Part shown: piece after piece, positions 38,943-48,690 of the stretch
How positions within the stretch are numbered: position 1 is the first letter of the stretch
How the letters are laid out: each line of letters begins with the position of its first letter
NCBI GenBank assembly: GCA_018136815.1
Contig: CM030931.1
Location: 4,160,148 to 4,224,147 of the forward strand
Origin: Isochrysis galbana
Taxonomy: Eukaryota > Haptophyta > Isochrysidales > Isochrysidaceae
Length of the DNA: 64,000 nt
Direction: 5' to 3'
Translations under genes and position numbers: made by a program
The notes under the pieces: generated by a model
Seen by the model: the letters and a program-made list of their open reading frames with translations, nothing else
Told to the model about the DNA's origin: nothing
The model's database searches: none

Positions 38943-39268
38943 TAAAGAGTAAAATACCTGCCGCGAGAGCGGCGAGAATGGCGACCGCGCCAGCCACCTG
39001 CTCTCCCCTCAGCCCCCCCCCCCGAACGGCACTCTGTGGGCAGGGAGAGGGTGGTCCTCCGGAGGACAGCCACTCCCAGCAAGAGTGGGGAGGCTCCGAG
39101 TCCGAAGAGTCCTCCCCAGGACCGCACCGTGAGCTGATGTACATGATCACGGCGCATGGACGAGGGGAGAAGGCGTCCACCACGCACATTCTGTGCGCGA
39201 TATGCGACTGGAAGGACCCAGAGGTGAAGGAGGCGGTGGTCGAGGCGGCAAAGGAGGGCACTGAGGTG
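38936..39268 (+). pseudogene. 5' part of an unknown gene, interrupted by long-inverted-repeat element
   Basis: The frame encodes RELMYMITAHGRGEKASTTH, ILCAICDWKDPEVKEAVVEA and KEGTEV, then runs into the inserted element. The last 165 bp (39104-39268) are repeated exactly at 41515-41679, where the reading continues. Family not recognised; the Lys/Arg/Cys content and the surroundings suggest a transposon-encoded DNA-binding protein. Confidence 0.55.
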
Positions 39269-39794
39269 TCGTTCCGTCAATAGTGGGACATCAGTAGAAT
39301 TGAGCGATCAAATGTCCACAGTTGTATTGTAGTTGTTTAACATTAGATCTTGTTAAAATTATAAGAGAGAGACGCCGTCAAAGCTTCTTCGCTAATCACA
39401 TCGGTGCACGCCGTGCATGGGCACGGCGCGATGTGCATCGGTCCCCCCGCGGATACGCCGTGCGCGCGCATGTCAACCCGTTCCATGTGTGTAGCCCCTG
39501 CGGCCCACAACTACGTAAACTGGCCATATAAGAGATGTCTCGTTACACAGCGCCTGTGATGACTTGCAATCACATGTGCACGCCGTGCGTGGGCACGGCG
39601 CGATGTGCACCGGCGCACCCCCCGCGGGGGCGCCGTGCGTGCGCATAGCAACTTCCAGGAAGGTGCACGCCGTGCGTTCACTCTTTTCGCGGGGGAACTC
39701 TGGGCGCGGAGGACGGGCGGAACAAAGTGTGATTGCCACTCATCATGCAGCATAACAACTTTTTCTGCACGCCGTTCCTTCTTGGCGAAAAGTG

Positions 39795-39960
39795 CGGAAG
39801 GACCTGCCCTTCCTCCTGCCCCCTTCCTCCTGCCCCCTTCCTCCTGCCCCCTTCCTCCTGCCCCCTTCCTCCTGCCCTTCCTCCTGCCCTTCCTCCTGCC
39901 CTGCCCTTCCTGCTCTTCCTCCTGCCCTGCCCTTCCTGCCCTTCCTCGTGCCCCTTCCTC
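39795..39960 (+). repeat. CTTCCTCCTGCCCC minisatellite
   Basis: About ten units of 9-15 bp (CTTCCTCCTGCCCC and shorter forms), pyrimidine-rich, directly before the first open frame of the inserted element. Confidence 0.85.
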
Positions 39961-39981
39961 ACCTATTGCTCGTCCATCGAA

Positions 39982-40419
39982 ATGCTCATGCACACACCGG
40001 TCACCACGAGCGCTGCATCGCCAGGCGCTCACTCCAACCAGTTTCAACTCGAAGAGCGCTCCCAGACTTCCACCAAGCGCAAATGCACCCAGGAGGGAAC
40101 CGACTCCAGTGTCGAGCCCGCGGTCAAGCGAACTCTCACGCCGTACACCCAGAGTGCACACATCGTCGCTCTCGACGTTCTGATCAAGAGCGCCATCCTA
40201 CTCGACGACCCTGACCATGACATGGAACTGGTGTTCGAGGCCAAAAAGCAGGAATTGCTCCAACGTTTCCCCATGGCTCACCCCAGGGTACAGCGGTTCC
40301 TTTCGCTCATCCAGAAAGCACCCCCCCCCGTGCGTGCGCATGGAAGTTTCCGCACGCCGTCACGGATGCGCAGACAAACGGGTTTCGTCAGGTGCACGCC
40401 GTGCACGCAGTGTGCATGA
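39982..40419 (+). CDS. Element-borne open frame A, function unknown
   Basis: From the ATG at 39982 the frame encodes about 145 aa. The first 115 look protein-like: KRKCTQEG basic stretch, then a helical part (HIVALDVLIKSAILLDDPDH, ELVFEAKKQELLQRFPMAHP, VQRFLSLIQKA). The tail reads into the element's arm repeats, so the true 3' end may involve splicing (a GT follows at several places near 40320). No family recognised. Confidence 0.4.
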   Translation: MLMHTPVTTSAASPGAHSNQFQLEERSQTSTKRKCTQEGTDSSVEPAVKRTLTPYTQSAHIVALDVLIKSAILLDDPDHDMELVFEAKKQELLQRFPMAHPRVQRFLSLIQKAPPPVRAHGSFRTPSRMRRQTGFVRCTPCTQCA

Positions 40420-40734
40420 TGAGTGACTTTGCCAAGATGCGTGTGCCTCGAGCTCCCCCCGCGGGGACTCCGTGCGTGCGCATGGAAGTTTCCGCACGCC
40501 GTCACGGATGCGCAGACAAACGGGTTTCGTCAGGTGCACGCCGTGTGCATGGTGAGTGGCAATCCACACGGGGTGTGTGTGTGTGGGGGGGGGGGGGGGG
40601 GGAGCGCGCCCTGACGGCGTGCACTTGGGTGATTGCAACTCATCACACACCCCGCCGGCCCTGGTGCACGCCTCGCTCGCCCCGCCCCTCCCCTCCTCGC
40701 TCCCCCCCTCTACCCCTTCCTCTCGCTCCTCTCG

Positions 40735-41370
40735 ATGCGCTCGCTGCGTGTGCGTCCCGTGGTCGACTACCGTGTTCCGGCGTCTGACGACGAGGCGGGG
40801 ACCGATGCCGCCAAGGAGGAGGTGACCGACGACTCGGGAGACGACTGGAACGGCGGCAGTGACGCCAGCGACGTCAGCGACGTCAGTGAGAGTGAGGAGG
40901 AGGAGACCGAGGAGGAGGAGAGTGGCGAGGAGGAGGAGGAGGACGAGTGCGAGGAATGCGCGGACGACCTGCGCGAGCTGCTGCGCGAGCTGGTCGAGAG
41001 GGCCGACGAGGAGTGGAGCTCGACTCCGTCGATGCAGGAGCTCGACCTGGCGCCGCAGGCCCCCGCGGTTCCCGACCGCCTCTGCGTCCAGAGTCCCCCC
41101 GCGGAAAGAGTGAACGCACGGCGTGCACCTTCCTGGAAGTTGCTATGCGCACGCACGGCGCCCCGCGGGGGGGGGGAGCCGATGTGCATACGCACGGCGT
41201 GCACAATGATTGCAAGCAATCACACGTGCTGCGCAAACGAAACGTCTCGTATATGGCTACTTTACGTTAATGTGGGCCTTAGGGAAAAAAGTTTCTATGC
41301 GCACGCACGGCGCCCTCGCGAGGGGGAAGTCGATGCGCATACGCACGGCGTGCTCAATGATTGCAAGTAA
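40735..41370 (+). CDS. Element-borne open frame B, acidic protein of unknown function
   Basis: The ATG at 40735 follows a CT-rich tract (40680-40734). The first 120 residues have a short basic start (MRSLRVRPVVDYRV), a long Asp/Glu/Ser-rich stretch, a CEECADDLRELLRELVERAD helix with two Cys, and SSTPSMQELDL. After about 41090 the frame runs through the element's inverted arm and is probably not coding. No family recognised. The same layout (CT leader, then ATG) as host genes suggests it can be transcribed. Confidence 0.4.
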   Translation: MRSLRVRPVVDYRVPASDDEAGTDAAKEEVTDDSGDDWNGGSDASDVSDVSESEEEETEEEESGEEEEEDECEECADDLRELLRELVERADEEWSSTPSMQELDLAPQAPAVPDRLCVQSPPAERVNARRAPSWKLLCARTAPRGGGEPMCIRTACTMIASNHTCCANETSRIWLLYVNVGLREKSFYAHARRPREGEVDAHTHGVLNDCK

Positions 41371-41514
41371 TCACATGTGCTGCGTAAACGAAACATCTCG
41401 TATACGGCGACTTTATGTTAAAAAAAGTTTCTATGCACAGCTTTGTTTTGTACCACTATTGTTCATAACTAAAAAGAAAACAGATTGTGGTCCTCTTTTG
41501 ACGGAACGCGACTT

Positions 41515-42052
41515 GAAGAGTCCTCCCCAGGACCGCACCGTGAGCTGATGTACATGATCACGGCGCATGGACGAGGGGAGAAGGCGTCCACCACGCACAT
41601 TCTGTGCGCGATATGCGACTGGAAGGACCCAGAGGTGAAGGAGGCGGTGGTCGAGGCGGCAAAGGAGGGCACTGAGGTGGAATGTGTCGTGAAGTGGCTG
41701 AAGGGAGTCCCTCTGGAGGCTGATGGAGAGGAGTGGGGGAGTGCTGGAAGGAGCACCCCTACTCGGCTGCGCGGTTCGCCAAGACGAAGCTCGGCAAGCA
41801 CAAGAGGTGGTGCACCAGGACTGGCATCGTTCGGGCTATGACCATCACCCAAAAGGGGGTTCGCAGCAAGCTTCCCCCCTGTGTGGAGACCAAACTCCAG
41901 CGTTTTTATGGCAAGTCGGTGGAGGGCTTCAGCGAGGGCAAACAGTGGCGTGAGACGGCGATTGTGTTTTTAAATTTGTGTGTGGGCGGTGTGGAGTCCT
42001 GTGCTAAAAGCATGAGCTCTTGCTCTGCTCCACCAAGGTGGGGACCGATCTA
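41515..42052 (+). pseudogene. Continuation of the interrupted unknown gene
   Basis: Begins with the second 165-bp copy and continues ECVVKWLKGVPLEADGEEWG. After a one-base frame change near 41740 it reads WKEHPYSAARFAKTKLGKHK, RAMTITQKGVRSKLPP and TKLQRFYGKSVEGF to about 42050. Basic and helical; possibly a transposon-encoded protein. The frame change and the insertion mark it as broken here. Confidence 0.5.
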
Positions 42053-42347
42053 ATAATCAAAATCTCACTTTGACTGCCAGTGTCGAGTCGTATGCACACG
42101 TGAACGTGAAGATAAGGAGCGCTCAGAAAATTGAGAGTGAAGGTTGGTGAGTGGGAAGTTCAGGGCGGAGTTCGTGGAATGTGCATTATTGCGATTGTCC
42201 GAAGCTTGGGGGAGACCGTGAGCAGCCAAAAAAAAACGACTGAGAATCGCATGTGGCACTGTAGTAATTCAAAGACGGATTTTCGCGCTTATATGCCGAA
42301 ATCGCTATTTTGAGGTCCCGACGTTCCGACGCATCCACAATGCACAA

Positions 42348-42755
42348 TCAGGGCAAGTTACCATCATCCATGCAACTAAAAACAGTCCCAGCATCACTTT
42401 CTACTTCTGACTGTGCACCATCCACTGTAACTTGCGGCCCCATGTCATTTGGCTTTAGACAACGCACACACTTAGGCGCGAGGCGACCGCCGTGACAAGC
42501 GGGCGTGCAATACACCTTGGCTAGCACGCACGGACATCCCTTGGTCAAACATTTGGCCTGCACGGTGCACCGACACGCACTTGCCACGCCCTTTCCGGCT
42601 GCGTGCTCTCCCTGTTGCTCCGTGTCTTCACGCACCTTGTAGGTGTGCCCCCGTGTGCGCTGGTGCGCACCTCCGCGCGCTCCCCCACTCTCCTCGACCT
42701 TCGAGACACAGTCCTCACCTTCCCTTGCGGTGGACGTGCCTCGTCCCGCCACCAA
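42348..42755 (-). pseudogene. Cys-rich (CXC-like) coding fragment
   Basis: No ATG, but the frame ends with ACRCTVQAKCLTKGCPCVLA followed by YCTPACHGG and KCVRC, eleven Cys in about 40 residues. Spacing resembles the CXC/CRC zinc-binding tails found on DNA-binding proteins and on some DNA-transposon transposases. It probably belongs to the same mobile-element debris as 41515-42052, but lies on the other strand. Confidence 0.4.
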
Positions 42756-42962
42756 TTTCTCTCATCGGCTGTCTGTGCATAATTACTACCTACTCGATAC
42801 GGCCCACTCATGGGGCTCTTCCCCACCAAGGATGGAGAAGGTGGTGGGTATGGACAAAAGGCGAGGAGGCTCATGTGAACCCGTTGCTCCTGCACCCACC
42901 TGCTCTGGGCTGAGCGGCATTGTACTGGGCGTCTCACTCGCTATTCTCGCCATCCCTCGCAG

Positions 42963-43418
42963 TTTAAGGTGTATCTTGGCATTGAATTGCTCGTCTGGTT
43001 CCCCGGGCTCTATGCATCGTGCCTGTGGCTCCAGCCGACCGTGCGTATCATGAGAACTCAGGTGGGCAAGCGCGGGGTGCAGGCGGCCTCCGACTGGATG
43101 CTGCGCACTGCGCCGAAGTGGCATGCCAGCGTAGCTAAGATGGGCGCAAATGTTTACGGCGGCACTCACAAGCGCGCGTTCGCGGAGTGGCTTCTTCTGA
43201 ACAAGATACTCGCGCCATTTAGCTTTCCGACAAAATTGTGGATTGCCCACAAGATTGTGGAGAGCCGGAAGGCTCACCAAGTTTCCCTCGCTACTGGGGG
43301 CAGCGTCTCGGACGCCGCTGTGGCTGCTGTTTCAGAGGCAGTCTCACCTGGCTCTCAGCGGACAGAGATGCCTGAGCAGCCGGCAGCTCAGCAGCCTGTC
43401 GAGTCAACAGCTATTTAG
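42963..43418 (+). CDS. FAM210/DUF1279-like protein, C-terminal exon
   Basis: The exon begins after a good acceptor (CATCCCTCGCAG, 42951-42962) with FKVYLGIELLVWFPGLYASC and continues through AEWLLLNKILAPFSFPTKLWIAHKIVES, ending at 43418. The pattern of one membrane segment, an amphipathic region, then a short helix with K-x-LAP-x-x-x-P-T-x-L, resembles DUF1279 (FAM210) proteins of mitochondria or plastids. The tail is Ser/Ala/Gln-rich. The upstream exon with the start and targeting sequence was not found; insertion debris occupies the region. Family assignment is tentative. Confidence 0.45.
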   Translation, partial: FKVYLGIELLVWFPGLYASCLWLQPTVRIMRTQVGKRGVQAASDWMLRTAPKWHASVAKMGANVYGGTHKRAFAEWLLLNKILAPFSFPTKLWIAHKIVESRKAHQVSLATGGSVSDAAVAAVSEAVSPGSQRTEMPEQPAAQQPVESTAI

Positions 43419-44600
43419 GACCTTTCTTAATGGGCAGGCAAAAATAATGTTCGACAACCTAGAACTCGTAAACAGTGCATTGATTCATGAGCTGGGGATA
43501 CTGCTCAGTCATAACATGTGAGAAATCGTTGCAGCTTTTGGACCAATGGGTGTCCACGTCACTGCTGTCCATGGGGGTCCACGTCAATGCTGAATCTCAG
43601 TTGACGCACGTTGGCCAAGATTAGCCCGTGGAAGCAAGCTCATGGATGTGAGGTCGCTCTAATCGCCTACCACGAGGATTCTCTTGTGCCTCAAGGTGTG
43701 CTGCTTGTTTTAGCAGATGTCCACGCAGCACACGTACGGAAAAGCATTCGCAGACTTGCGACATGGCCGCACGGCCACTTTGTTCGCACTGTACTCTGCG
43801 CCGGTCTATGCCAGTTTCATGACAGGTGAAGCTTTGGGCGCGTCTTTATACTTTTCTGCTTTGCAGAAGGCTGAGTCGCCATTCTTATCGCCCCATTCCA
43901 TCTGTAGCGCTGATGTAAAAATCTGCCAGCGCTAGCTTGCTCAAGTGAAATTCTGCCTGGACTTGCGCTCATTCGACGCCGTGCATTCGGCGGTGCGCAT
44001 CATGAGAGTTGTCAGCGTAGCAGAAGGTGCGGGGATAGGGATAGGGCGATGAAAACAAAAGCGACAAAAGGCAAAAATCATCCTCGATCCCTGTTACAAA
44101 CACTTACATTTCTAACACATTACCCATAGAAGGATAGGCATCAGAAACAGATCCGCAGAAAGTCCAACAGGAGTGTGCAGGACCAGACGGTGTCGCCGCC
44201 ACCGTGAAGACTCGTGCCACCTAGCGTGGTGCCCCGAGACAAAAAAATATTCGAGACTATAGACGCCATCACCAACTACACACCCAGCCCCGGAAGGTCG
44301 CACACACAACAAGTCAAAGATAGACTCTTCGCGTATCCCGGTACCGTGTCGAGTCGAGCGGAGCCGGAGGGCTCTGAGCCACTCCGTCGCGAGCAGCACC
44401 GGCGGCTAGCGCGGCGCTTTGGCCCTCCTCCCCACCGGGAGTCGGGTGAATGAAATTCTGGACTGGGTCGGGCAACCCCATTTGGGTGTCTGGACGGGGA
44501 ACGAACGGCGAACGAAGGGCTGTGGGGCGGCGAGGCGCTCCTAGCGGCCCTAGTGTGATGGGTTGTAAGAGATTGTTAGACCTACAAAGAACTCTTCCCT
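43419..44600. other. Gene-free stretch with possible exon
   Basis: A frame from an ATG at 43717 (TYGKAFADLRHGRTATLF, then YSAPVYASFMTG) is preceded by GTTTTAGCAG and followed by CAGGTGAAG, so 43717-43827 could be an exon of an unknown gene. Nothing else is supportable. Confidence 0.3.
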
Positions 44601-45130
44601 CAGGGAGGGAGCCTAAGCTGCTTGAGTGCAGCGACGCAGCGAACAACGACGGACAACGAAGCTGAGAACAACAGGATACACCGACTCACGAACACACCGG
44701 AATCATTCACCCAAACCAAGCAAATTATCAAGCAACCGCGACCCCAAATCACCGATAACTCAAACACGTCGCGAGAGACGGAGAGAGAGAGCGAGAGAGA
44801 GAGAGACTCCACAGCGACGGCCGGAGCGTGTCTCCGTTGTAACTTCCCACGTAGCGGAGAGTCCGAAGGGGAGCGTCCTGTCGCGCGACCACGGCGATCA
44901 CTTTGGATACAGATCGCAACGAGATATCTTCACGACAGAGGAAATCTTGCCGTTGAGCGTGAACCTTCTAGACGCTTCTAACGAACAACCCTGAGTAGCA
45001 ACCAAGGGGAAGGAACACCAAAGGGGCCAAGGGCTTGCATGTAACTTGCATCAAGGGGAAAGATTCCCTCACCTAGGAAGCGAACCTACACCGGTCTCCA
45101 AGGGGAGATGGCAAATTAAACCTCAAATCT
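44600..45130 (-). repeat. Diverged LTR fragment, antisense
   Basis: On the minus strand this follows the order of the 31005 LTR: CCTTGGAGA..., GGGTTGTTCG(T)TAGAAGCGTC, TTGCGATCTGTATCCAAAGTGATC, the CT microsatellite and TTCGTGAGTCGGTGT. Identity is much lower than between the two complete LTRs, so it is an older insertion. Confidence 0.75.
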
Positions 45131-45489
45131 CGAGCGGATAGATTAATTAACTTCTTAATAGTCTCACCGCACACGCGGCCGTGGACCCTCTACTTTCTAC
45201 TCACGCAGCAAACCTTTCTACACCCCCTCTCTCCCGGCCCTTTCCCCCCCGCCATCAGGCGACTCCCCCCGTGCACTACTAGGGGGATAGGGGAAAAGGG
45301 CTTAGATATGGTCGGTGGCCCGCGCCCCCCCCCGGTGATCCGTTCCCCCCTTCCTCCTATGCCTACCGGGCTGGCGGCGTCCTCAGTCCCGACTTCTCCT
45401 GTAAACAGGTGCGGGACTTACATATTTTCCGGTGAGCGGAGCCCTCGCTCCGCCCACCCCCTTCTCCGCGCTCTCTCTCCCCTCTCCTG

Positions 45490-45893
45490 CAGGCACGCGC
45501 GATGGCGCGCCTGCGACAGGCCTGCAGCTGCCTCTGGCGACCCCTGGAGGCTCCTGGAGGCCAGCTCAGGGGGCAGAGGAGGCTGGGGCTGGGCCCTGGT
45601 CTCCCCTGCCTCTCCCTCGCTGGCGCTCCTGGGCCTCAGGGGCCCCCACTCTGCACCTGTCTGCCTGTCGAACAGGGGGGGAGGGGGGGTTGGAGCGATG
45701 GGCTGGCCACGAGGGGCCAGGACGCGCGAATCAGGCGAACCTGTCAGGGAGAGAGTGGGTCAGCATGGCAGTGGCCTCCTGGCAAGCCATCAGGCATTCC
45801 AGGAGAGTGGGTGGTTCCTCCCCCATGGCAGGGGAGGAGTGGAGAGAGGGGGGGGCTCGTGCCCCCCCATGGGCGAACCAAGTATAAACTTAG
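45490..45893 (+). repeat. R1 repeat, 3' half
   Basis: Shares GCTCAGGGGGCAGAGGAGG, CTCCCCTGCCTCTCCCTCGCTGG, CATGGCAGGGGAGGAGTGGAGA and the terminal CCCATGGGCGAACCAAGTATAA with copies at 35.7, 36.8 and 63.7 kb. It ends exactly where methyltransferase similarity begins. Confidence 0.75.
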
Positions 45894-45895
45894 TT

Positions 45896-46839
45896 CGTTG
45901 ATCTCGAGCGGATAGAGCAACCGACTCGCTCGCCGCAGCTGCTTGGGAAATTGCCCAGTCCACCGTGAAGTCGAGCGAACGCGACGCCTTGGCTTCGCGC
46001 GCATAACGGCGCAAGACCGGCATCCACTGGGCCGCCATTGCACCGGCAATGCCCACATAGGTGCGGCTGCGAAGGGCGCCACGGTGGGGCGACGGCGATG
46101 GATCCGCCATAGCGGATAGACGTCCCTCGACAATCTTCGAAGGCTGCAAGGACGGGAGTGAAGCCGTCAGGTACAGGCCAGTTGCTTTTTGATGGCCCGT
46201 GCCGTGCTGCCACGGCTGCACAAACTGCCGCGGTCGCAACCCCCCGACTAAGGCAGAGGCTTCCGCGTGCATTCGAGGATTTTCGACGGCAACGAAAGGC
46301 GCGTCGGCGCTTGCCATGGCGAGGAAGACTCTAGCGGCGGATTCGAGAGCCTGGCGTCGTCCCGGCTCCCGATCGAGCCACTGGCAACTCACCGCCGACA
46401 AATACGTGCACGGCGGATGCGCAACCACGAGGTCCCAACCGAGGTTTTGAATGTGAAGAGCATCTCCGCAGAAGTGGGGAATGTAGTCGATCTCCGACGG
46501 TCGTAGATCGCACGTCGCGACGTGCGCTCCGGCGAGTAGGAACATCGAAGACACGACCCCGCTAGCTTCACCGACGACTAGAACGCGGGGTGGAGGAATC
46601 CCCTCGGCCGCGTCGAGCGTCACGGCGTCGTGGATCGCCGCTAACTCAGCGCAAAGCTCGTCAAAATGCGTCGGCAGTACGGCAGAGGGTGATGAATGAG
46701 TGCTCGCGTGCGGCCGCCGCACGGCTAGAGCAGCTTCGGCGAGATGGCGGGGCAAGATGACGGAGGAACCGCTAGCCCGGGCACGGGAGGCGGCTAACAT
46801 TTGGAGCTCGCGCGTAGGGGCGCGGGCAGTTGCAGCCAA
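45896..46839 (-). CDS. Retroelement-borne DNA (cytosine-C5-like) methyltransferase
   Basis: About 315 aa of coding similarity, no ATG. Seen: a motif I-like PPRVLVVGEASGVVSSMFLL with GAHVATCDL, motif IV DLVVAHPPCTYLSAV (Cys144 as candidate nucleophile), and VAVENPRMH as motif VI. The AHPPCTYL signature is shared with small phage-type cytosine methyltransferase-like proteins. It follows a gag-like frame (46794-47474) in a -1 relation with a 46-bp overlap, as in retroelements that use frameshifting. The 3' end is cut by the R1 repeat. A second, shorter copy of its C-terminus lies at 58830-59010. Confidence 0.6.
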
Positions 46840-47474
46840 ACGTTGCCCGCCAGGGAGAGGTTGCTCTTCAAAATGGTGTGGATGAGCTCATGCTCGTCGG
46901 AGTCGCGGTAAAGGGCGGCCAGATCGAGATTTTTCCACTCGCTTACAACTGCCTCTCGCTCATCCATCCCCACCGCAAGGCAGGGGTCGCGAGGGTGGCG
47001 GAACGGCACCATCGGGGTCGGGCCCCGGTAAAGGCTCTGATCCTGGCGGCGGGGTTCCGATTTGGAGGTCGGGTACGCCGACCGTGGAACCCTAGAAGCC
47101 GGAGAGGCGTGGCCCTTTGGGTCTAGAGCAGGAGGCTCGCCCATGGGTGGTTCCCTCTGAACCGGCCTAGCAGAATCCGCAGCCGCCTCGGTCCGATCCA
47201 TGGACGGACTTGAAGCGGGCTCTTGGCGGGCTTGGAGTAGCTGAGTCAGGGCTTTGAACCCTGCTTCAACTTGATCCCGGAGAAGCCCCTCCCTCGCCTC
47301 TGCCGCGGCAAGGGATGACTGCAGGCGCTCCACAGCCCCTTTTAGGGTGTTGGTCTGCGCTTGAAGCCTTGCCATTTCCGCATCCTGACGCGCCGCGGCC
47401 GTCTCGATCGGGGTGATCTCTTGATCAAGGACCCCTTTTGATGACGGCGGGGCCCTCGCTGCTCGCCGTCGCAA
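46794..47474 (-). CDS. Gag-like coiled-coil protein upstream of the methyltransferase
   Basis: The 226-aa frame lacks an ATG. It has a long coiled coil (QDAEMARLQAQTNTLKGAVE, LRDQVEAGFKALTQLLQ), a Pro-rich linker, then a globular end (EWKNLDLAALYRDSDEHELI, LKSNLSLAGNVWLQLPAPL). Similar layout to the gag-like fragment at 28583-29290. Function as Gag is inferred from context only. Confidence 0.45.
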   Translation of the reverse strand: MRRRAARAPPSSKGVLDQEITPIETAAARQDAEMARLQAQTNTLKGAVERLQSSLAAAEAREGLLRDQVEAGFKALTQLLQARQEPASSPSMDRTEAAADSARPVQREPPMGEPPALDPKGHASPASRVPRSAYPTSKSEPRRQDQSLYRGPTPMVPFRHPRDPCLAVGMDEREAVVSEWKNLDLAALYRDSDEHELIHTILKSNLSLAGNVWLQLPAPLRASSKC

Positions 47475-48314
47475 GCCGCCTCACCGCGCAACCAACCCAG
47501 ACAACTGGCGCTATCGTATGGCACAGGCGACGGAGCACACTCCCCCTACTACTGCCAGCCATTCATTCGCTTCTTGTGCGAGGCTGAGCAAGAGGTGCCG
47601 GAAGCCCACCGTCCCTATCTCCGCGCTTGCGTGGTGCTATTAGCCGCTCGCGCCGCTAGGGACTAGGCGAAGGCGAGGCCGCCGCTATTTGTTTCGCCGA
47701 TTATCCTATCCAGCGGTGGCCTGGATCGCCACCATTTACTCTCTACGACCCTCGATCACTACTCAGGCGCCTAGCGCCACCTCGCCTCCCGTACTCTACG
47801 CCGCCTATCCGGCCACGTATCGCTCGCTTTCAGTCTCTAGCCGCCCGCCCCTCGCTGGGGATCGCCGCCGCAGGCGCCGGCCCCGTGCTTCAAGTCTTCA
47901 TCTCCATCGTCCGGCCTATCCAGGGCTGTCTCCACCTGCTCACCCAGGGTGGAGATCAAACGTCCCGGATACCACCTACATGCACTCGTCTCGGACCCTA
48001 CCGGCATCTACTTATGCCTCCCGAACCTCGCTCACAGCCCCTCTTGATTTTGAGCGCGACGCGCTCTTGTCAGGTTGTCAGCCCTTCTCTCCGTCGCTTC
48101 GGATCCTGCCTCTGTGGCAGGCTGTATCCTGGCTCTAGCCACTGGAGCCACGGAGTAGCTTCCCGTCGAATCCAAGACGGGCATCGTCCGTCAGCCCTCC
48201 CCAAGTACGACTGCACTGTGCAACGGTAGTGAATGATGAATGAACACATGTGGGCACGGTGCAAGGGTAACAGTGGTTACTCGTTGGAGACGAGCGACGG
48301 TGATTGTGATTGGT

Positions 48315-48400
48315 GTGTGCGGTGCGCGCGCGCGCGCGTGTTGTGTGTGTGTGTGTGGTGTGTGCGCTATCTGGTGTGGGTGGTGGTGGGTGTGGGTGGT
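48315..48400 (+). repeat. TG/CG microsatellite
   Basis: (GC)n and (GT)n runs with GGTGTGTG variants; no coding signal. Confidence 0.85.
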
Positions 48401-48667
48401 GGCACGCCAGTCAGTAGTCAGTAGTCAGTAGTGGGGGGGGGGGCTGTGTGCTTGTATGTGTATATGTGTGTTGTGTTGTATGTGCTAATAATTTCAGTAT
48501 GACATAGAGGCATATAGATGTGTAGGTATAGGCCGGCACCAATCCTTGCGCGCACCGAGCGCCTGTAGCGCACGCCGAGCGCCGGCGCCTGGCGCCTGCG
48601 GCGCCTTGCGCGCGGGTGTTAATACGTTTGAACAGAAGTTTGTCGAAGAAGGTGTTAGGACGTACTG

Positions 48668-48690
48668 AACACCCCCTGAGCGGGGGTGTT
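48668..48690. repeat. Short hairpin AACACCCCC/GGGGGTGTT
   Basis: Perfect 9-bp arms around TGAGC, followed by AAAAC. Terminator-like in appearance, but in a eukaryotic, gene-free context its role is unknown. Confidence 0.6.

Larger units (their letters stand above)
39269..41514. mobile_element. Long-inverted-repeat element (2246 bp) flanked by a 165-bp direct duplication
   Basis: Outer ends TCGTTCCGTCAATAGTGGGA (left) and the complement of CGTTCCGTCAAAAGAGGACC (right) are inverted. Long inverted arms follow: about 39515-39700 pairs with 41093-41270 (shared GAGTGAACGCACGGCGTGC, CTTCCTGGAAGTTGCTATGC, GCACGCACGGCGCC). The arms contain several internal copies of GCACGCCGTGCGTGCGCAT and TCTCGT(A/T) modules. 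Both flanks are the same 165 bp (39104-39268 and 41515-41679). The interior has two open frames, each behind a pyrimidine-rich tract, and no recognisable transposase. Confidence 0.85.

Noticed and set aside
39733-39981. Extension of the element's open frame A through the CTTCCTCCTGCCCC repeat
   Set aside because: The repeat encodes only Pro/Ser/Leu runs and the ATG at 39982 is a better start.
48668-48690. Hairpin resembling a bacterial intrinsic terminator
   Set aside because: The window is eukaryotic, no gene ends there and no U tract follows.
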